Assembly: GCA_030263395.1 (NCBI GenBank)
Contig: SZOW01000002.1
Coordinates: forward strand, 124,001 to 188,000
DNA from: QUBU01 sp014337915
Lineage (GTDB): Bacteria; Pseudomonadota; Gammaproteobacteria; Steroidobacterales; GCA-2729495
Direction: 5' to 3'
Length of the DNA stretch: 64,000 bases
Numbering within the stretch: the first letter of the stretch is position 1; the number at the start of each line of letters is the position of its first letter. The position numbers and the translations under genes are program-made. Under the pieces are notes generated by a model. That model made no database searches. It was not told where the DNA came from and was given only the letters and a program-made list of their open reading frames with translations. Below are positions 60,850-64,000 of this stretch, piece after piece.

Positions 60850-62955
60850 TCAGGAGACGTTGAGGCAGGAGAGATCCGCCACGTCGAGGAACAGCTGGCG
60901 CAGGTCCTGCAGCAGCGCCAGGCGGTTCCGGCGCAGCGCCGCGTTGTCGCTCATCACCATGACCGCGGAAAAAAAAGCGTCCACCGGATCGCGCAGCTTT
61001 GCCAGGCGCTGCAGCACATCGCCGTACTGCCGGGCCGCAAGCCCGGCCTGGTGCAGGGGCAACAGCGCGAGGAGTGCCGCGTGCAGGCTGCGTTCCTCGG
61101 CGGTCTCGAACAGGGCCGCATCCACCTTTGCGGATGACGGGCCATTGGCCGACTTGAGGATGTTGGCGATGCGCTTGTTGGCGATCGCGAGGCTGGGTGC
61201 CTCGTCCATGCCCATGAACGATCGCAGGGCCTGGAGCCTTGCGTGGAAATCCAGTGGCGAGGCGGGGGCGCGTACCCGCACGGCCTCGAACAGCTCCGCA
61301 GTCACCTGGCCGGCACCAACGCCGGGCGCCTGGCCATCGAGGTACCAGGCGCGCAGGCGGTCGAAGATGAAGGTGTACAGGTCGCGGCCGAGGGCCTCCG
61401 GATCGGCGGCTTTCACCGGCTGCAGCGCCAGTGCGCTGGCGATGAACTCCGGCAACGGCAGCTCGATGTCGCCCTCGATCAGGGTGCGGACCAGGCCGAG
61501 CGCGGCACGCCGCAGCCCGAAGGGGTCCTTGTTGCCACTCGGCTTCTTGCCGAGGGCGAAAGCACCGGCGAGGGTGTCGAGCCGCTCGGCGAGTGCCAGG
61601 CAGCGCCCGGCGCTGCTGCCTGCCAGGCGGTCCCCGGCCTGCCGCGGCAGGTACTGCTCCTCGATGGCGACGGCCACGGCATCCGGCTCACCGTTGCGCA
61701 GCGCGTAGTAGTAACCCATCCGGCCCTGCAGCTCGGGAAACTCCTTCACCATGTCGGTGAGCAGGTCGGCCTTGGCGAGCAAAGCGGCCCGCTGCACCAC
61801 TTCGGGTGCCGCGCCAAGCCGCGGCGCCATCAGCGTGCCGAGTGCCGCCATGCGCCGGGACTTGTCCTGCAGGCTGCCAAGGCCACGCTGGAAAACGATA
61901 TCGGCGAGGGCCGGCTCGCGGTCTGCCAGCGGCCTGCGCAGGTCCTGCGCCCAGAAAAACGACGCATCTGCCAGGCGGGGCTTCACCACCCGCTCGTTGC
62001 CCAGCTGTACCTTTACGGGGTCGCTGCTGCGCAGGTTGCTGATGGTGATGAAATTCGGGAGCAGCCGGCCATCGGCACCGCGTACCGGGAAATAGCGCTG
62101 GTGGCCCTGCAGCGTCGCCATCAGTACTTCCTCGGGCAGGTCCAGGAAGCCGGGGTCGAAGCGGCCCGTAACCGGGACCGGCCACTCGACCAGTGAAGCG
62201 ACCTCGTCGAGCACGGCCTCTTCGGTCACCGCCTCACCACCCAGCTGGCGGCCTGCCTGCAGGGCGAGCTCGCGCACGAGGTCGCGTCGTTCCATGAAGT
62301 CCGCAATGACGCAACCGGCGTCCCGCAAAGTCGACGGGTAGTCCGCCGGCTGGCGCAGTTCGATCGCACCTTCCGACATGAAGCGATGGCCGCGGCTATG
62401 CCTGCCTGCCTGCAGGCCGAGGATCTCTGCCGGCACCACGGATTCGCCAAGCAGCATCACGAGCCAGTGGGCGGGGCGGACGAACTCGAAGTCGTGGTTG
62501 CCCCAGCGCATGCGACGGGGTACCGGCAAGCCCGCCAACGCTTCGGCGACGATGCCCGGCAGGATGGCGGCCGCTGGCTTGCCGGCTGCTTCCTCGCGGA
62601 ATACCAGCCAGGAGCCGGCCGAGGTCTCCAGCTTCTCCAGCGCATCGACGGCCACGGCGCAGGTCTGCGCGAAGGCCAGGGCGGCACGGGTCGGCTGGCC
62701 GGCGGCATCGAAGGCAACCTTCAGCGGCGGACCGCGCTTCTCGATCCGCTGTGCCGGTTGCTCCACCAGCAGCCCGGGAACCAGCACCGCCAGGCGGCGT
62801 GGGGTCGCGAACGAGCGTGCCGCACCGCCGCTGAGGCCCGCAGCCTCGAGCCCGCTGACGATGCTGTCACGGAAGGCCAGCTCGAGGTCGCGCAGCGCCT
62901 TGGGCGGCAGCTCTTCGGTGCCAATCTCGACGAGGAAGTCGGCATGCGCCGGCAT
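60850..62955 (-). CDS. glyS: Glycyl-tRNA synthetase beta subunit
   Basis: The 701-residue beta subunit of the heterotetrameric bacterial glycyl-tRNA synthetase binds tRNA. It begins ADFLVEIGTEELPPKALRDLELAF, the family N-terminus, with RRLAVLV and FVRPAHWLVMLLGE further on, and ends in an anticodon-binding-like helical domain (FFSAVMVMSDNAALRRNRLALLQDL). The ATG at 62955 was chosen; the open frame beyond it overlaps glyQ and is not conserved. Confidence 0.97.
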   Translation of the reverse strand: MPAHADFLVEIGTEELPPKALRDLELAFRDSIVSGLEAAGLSGGAARSFATPRRLAVLVPGLLVEQPAQRIEKRGPPLKVAFDAAGQPTRAALAFAQTCAVAVDALEKLETSAGSWLVFREEAAGKPAAAILPGIVAEALAGLPVPRRMRWGNHDFEFVRPAHWLVMLLGESVVPAEILGLQAGRHSRGHRFMSEGAIELRQPADYPSTLRDAGCVIADFMERRDLVRELALQAGRQLGGEAVTEEAVLDEVASLVEWPVPVTGRFDPGFLDLPEEVLMATLQGHQRYFPVRGADGRLLPNFITISNLRSSDPVKVQLGNERVVKPRLADASFFWAQDLRRPLADREPALADIVFQRGLGSLQDKSRRMAALGTLMAPRLGAAPEVVQRAALLAKADLLTDMVKEFPELQGRMGYYYALRNGEPDAVAVAIEEQYLPRQAGDRLAGSSAGRCLALAERLDTLAGAFALGKKPSGNKDPFGLRRAALGLVRTLIEGDIELPLPEFIASALALQPVKAADPEALGRDLYTFIFDRLRAWYLDGQAPGVGAGQVTAELFEAVRVRAPASPLDFHARLQALRSFMGMDEAPSLAIANKRIANILKSANGPSSAKVDAALFETAEERSLHAALLALLPLHQAGLAARQYGDVLQRLAKLRDPVDAFFSAVMVMSDNAALRRNRLALLQDLRQLFLDVADLSCLNVS

Positions 62956-62980
62956 CGGGAAATACTCCGGTCGGAGGGTG

Positions 62981-63898
62981 TCAGGCGGCCGGCCGGGCCG
63001 CGTTGCCCATCGGGAATCCGAGCGCTGCCCGGCTGTCGTAGTAGGCCTGGGCGACCAGCCTGGCCAGCTCGCGCACGCGAAGGATATAGCGCTGGCGCTC
63101 GCTGACGGAAATGGCCTGGCGGGCATCGAGCAGGTTGAAGCTATGGGAGGCCTCCAGCACCTGCTCGTAGGCCGGCAGGGTGAGCTGCCGGTCGATCAAC
63201 GCCCTGCAGTTGCGCTCGGCATCATCGAAGCGCGCGAACAGCACCGCGGTATCGGCGCACTCGAAGTTGTAGCGGGACATCTCCACCTCGTTCTGGTGGA
63301 AGACATCGCCGTATGACACGCGCCCGAACGGACCGTTGGTCCAGGTCAGGTCGTAGACACTCTCGACATCCTGCAGGTACATGGCGATGCGTTCCAGGCC
63401 GTAGGTGATTTCGCCGCTCACCGGGCGACAGTCGAGGCCACCGACCTGCTGGAAGTAGGTGAACTGGGTGACTTCCATGCCGTTCAGCCACACCTCCCAG
63501 CCAAGTCCCCAGGCGCCCAGCGTCGGTGATTCCCAGTTGTCCTCGACGAAACGGATGTCGTGCACCAGTGGGTCGATGCCGAGCGCGCGCAGCGAATCCA
63601 GGTACAGGTCCTGGATGCGCTCCGGTGACGGCTTGAGGATTACCTGGAACTGGTAGTAGTGCTGCAGGCGGTTGGGGTTCTCGCCATAGCGGCCGTCGGT
63701 GGGCCGGCGACTTGGCTGCACGTACGCCGCACTCCAGGGTTCAGGCCCGATGGCCCTCAGGAAGGTGGCCGAGTGGAAGGTGCCGGCGCCCATGGGCATG
63801 TCGTAGGGTTGCAGGACGACGCAACCCTGGCCGGCCCAGAAATGCTGCAATGCCAAAACAAGGTCCTGGAAGGTTGCTGGCGGGCGGCTGGCAGTCAC
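62981..63898 (-). CDS. glyQ: Glycyl-tRNA synthetase alpha subunit
   Basis: The 305-residue alpha subunit holds the class II catalytic core. Motifs include TFQDLVLALQHFWAGQGCVVLQPYDMPMGAGTFHSATFLRAIGPEPW (only the first and last segments are diagnostic), YVQPSRRPTDGRYGENPNRLQHYYQFQV and LGAWGLGWEVWLNGMEVTQFTYFQQ. The start is GTG at 63898, giving VTASRPPATFQD; no in-frame ATG is nearby. The standard glyQ-glyS operon follows. Confidence 0.97.
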   Translation of the reverse strand: MTASRPPATFQDLVLALQHFWAGQGCVVLQPYDMPMGAGTFHSATFLRAIGPEPWSAAYVQPSRRPTDGRYGENPNRLQHYYQFQVILKPSPERIQDLYLDSLRALGIDPLVHDIRFVEDNWESPTLGAWGLGWEVWLNGMEVTQFTYFQQVGGLDCRPVSGEITYGLERIAMYLQDVESVYDLTWTNGPFGRVSYGDVFHQNEVEMSRYNFECADTAVLFARFDDAERNCRALIDRQLTLPAYEQVLEASHSFNLLDARQAISVSERQRYILRVRELARLVAQAYYDSRAALGFPMGNAARPAA

Positions 63899-63928
63899 GC
63901 ATGAAACCCATGAAAAATCAGGCGCGGA

Positions 63929-63934
63929 AGTATA
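63929..63934 (-). promoter_or_regulatory. -10 box candidate for glyQS
   Basis: TATACT on the minus strand lies 31 bases before the glyQ GTG. No convincing -35 element is seen at standard spacing, so confidence is low. The remaining bases to the window edge show no gene. Confidence 0.3.
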
Positions 63935-64000
63935 GCGTTGTTTGCCGTGGCCTCCTTCGGCCCGCCACGATTGTCTGGAAGCAACTAAATGCACTATTGT

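Overview
The window is a GC-rich chromosomal segment of a gammaproteobacterium that spans the replication-origin neighbourhood. The housekeeping genes keep a Pseudomonas-like origin order: atpI (partial), parB, parA, rsmG and mnmG on the left, and mnmE, yidC, rnpA, rpmH, dnaA, dnaN, recF, gyrB, plsC, gmhB, glyS and glyQ on the right. The high GC, dihaem cytochrome c4, exosortase and PEP-CTERM genes suggest a Xanthomonadales/Nevskiales/Steroidobacterales-like lineage, but I cannot place it more exactly. I see no tRNA, rRNA, CRISPR array or transposase.

Region 1 (1-14.0 kb): the start of the ATP synthase operon, chromosome partitioning (parAB), rsmG, a type II NADH dehydrogenase, an AcuI/YhdH-type reductase, a cytochrome c4, a periplasmic SIMPL protein, a complete oligopeptide ABC importer (fused double ATPase, two permeases, binding lipoprotein) and mnmG.

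Region 2 (14.1-49.6 kb): about 35 kb inserted between mnmG and mnmE, which are normally close together. It holds a diguanylate cyclase, a sulfotransferase-like protein, a serine-hydrolase-like lipoprotein, a Tat-type aldo/keto reductase and a PEP-CTERM protein. These are followed by a large cell-surface glycan locus: two asparagine-synthetase-like amidotransferases, a carrier protein with a dedicated acyl-AMP ligase, a PrmC-like methyltransferase, an NAD-synthetase homologue, two polysaccharide deacetylases, five glycosyltransferases, an O-acyltransferase, a GNAT-like protein, a PglK/MsbA-type ABC flippase, two CapK/PaaK-like adenylate-forming enzymes, WecB, an O-antigen ligase/polymerase and a secreted TIG-type protein. 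The island ends with a VPEID-CTERM substrate and its cognate exosortase E/CPBP-protease fusion, then the remains of a type I restriction/Fic locus.

Region 3 (49.6-64 kb): mnmE to glyQ, with a consensus DnaA box in the rpmH/dnaA divergent promoter region, a perfect parS site plus a 15/16 parS site inside recF, and a recF gene that appears to use a CTG start.

Working model: the island makes a lipid-linked glycan that is flipped by the ABC protein and ligated or polymerised at the membrane. It is decorated by acyl or amide groups delivered through the ACP/ligase/amidotransferase module. The exosortase E pair handles a small surface protein, possibly under CRP-family control.
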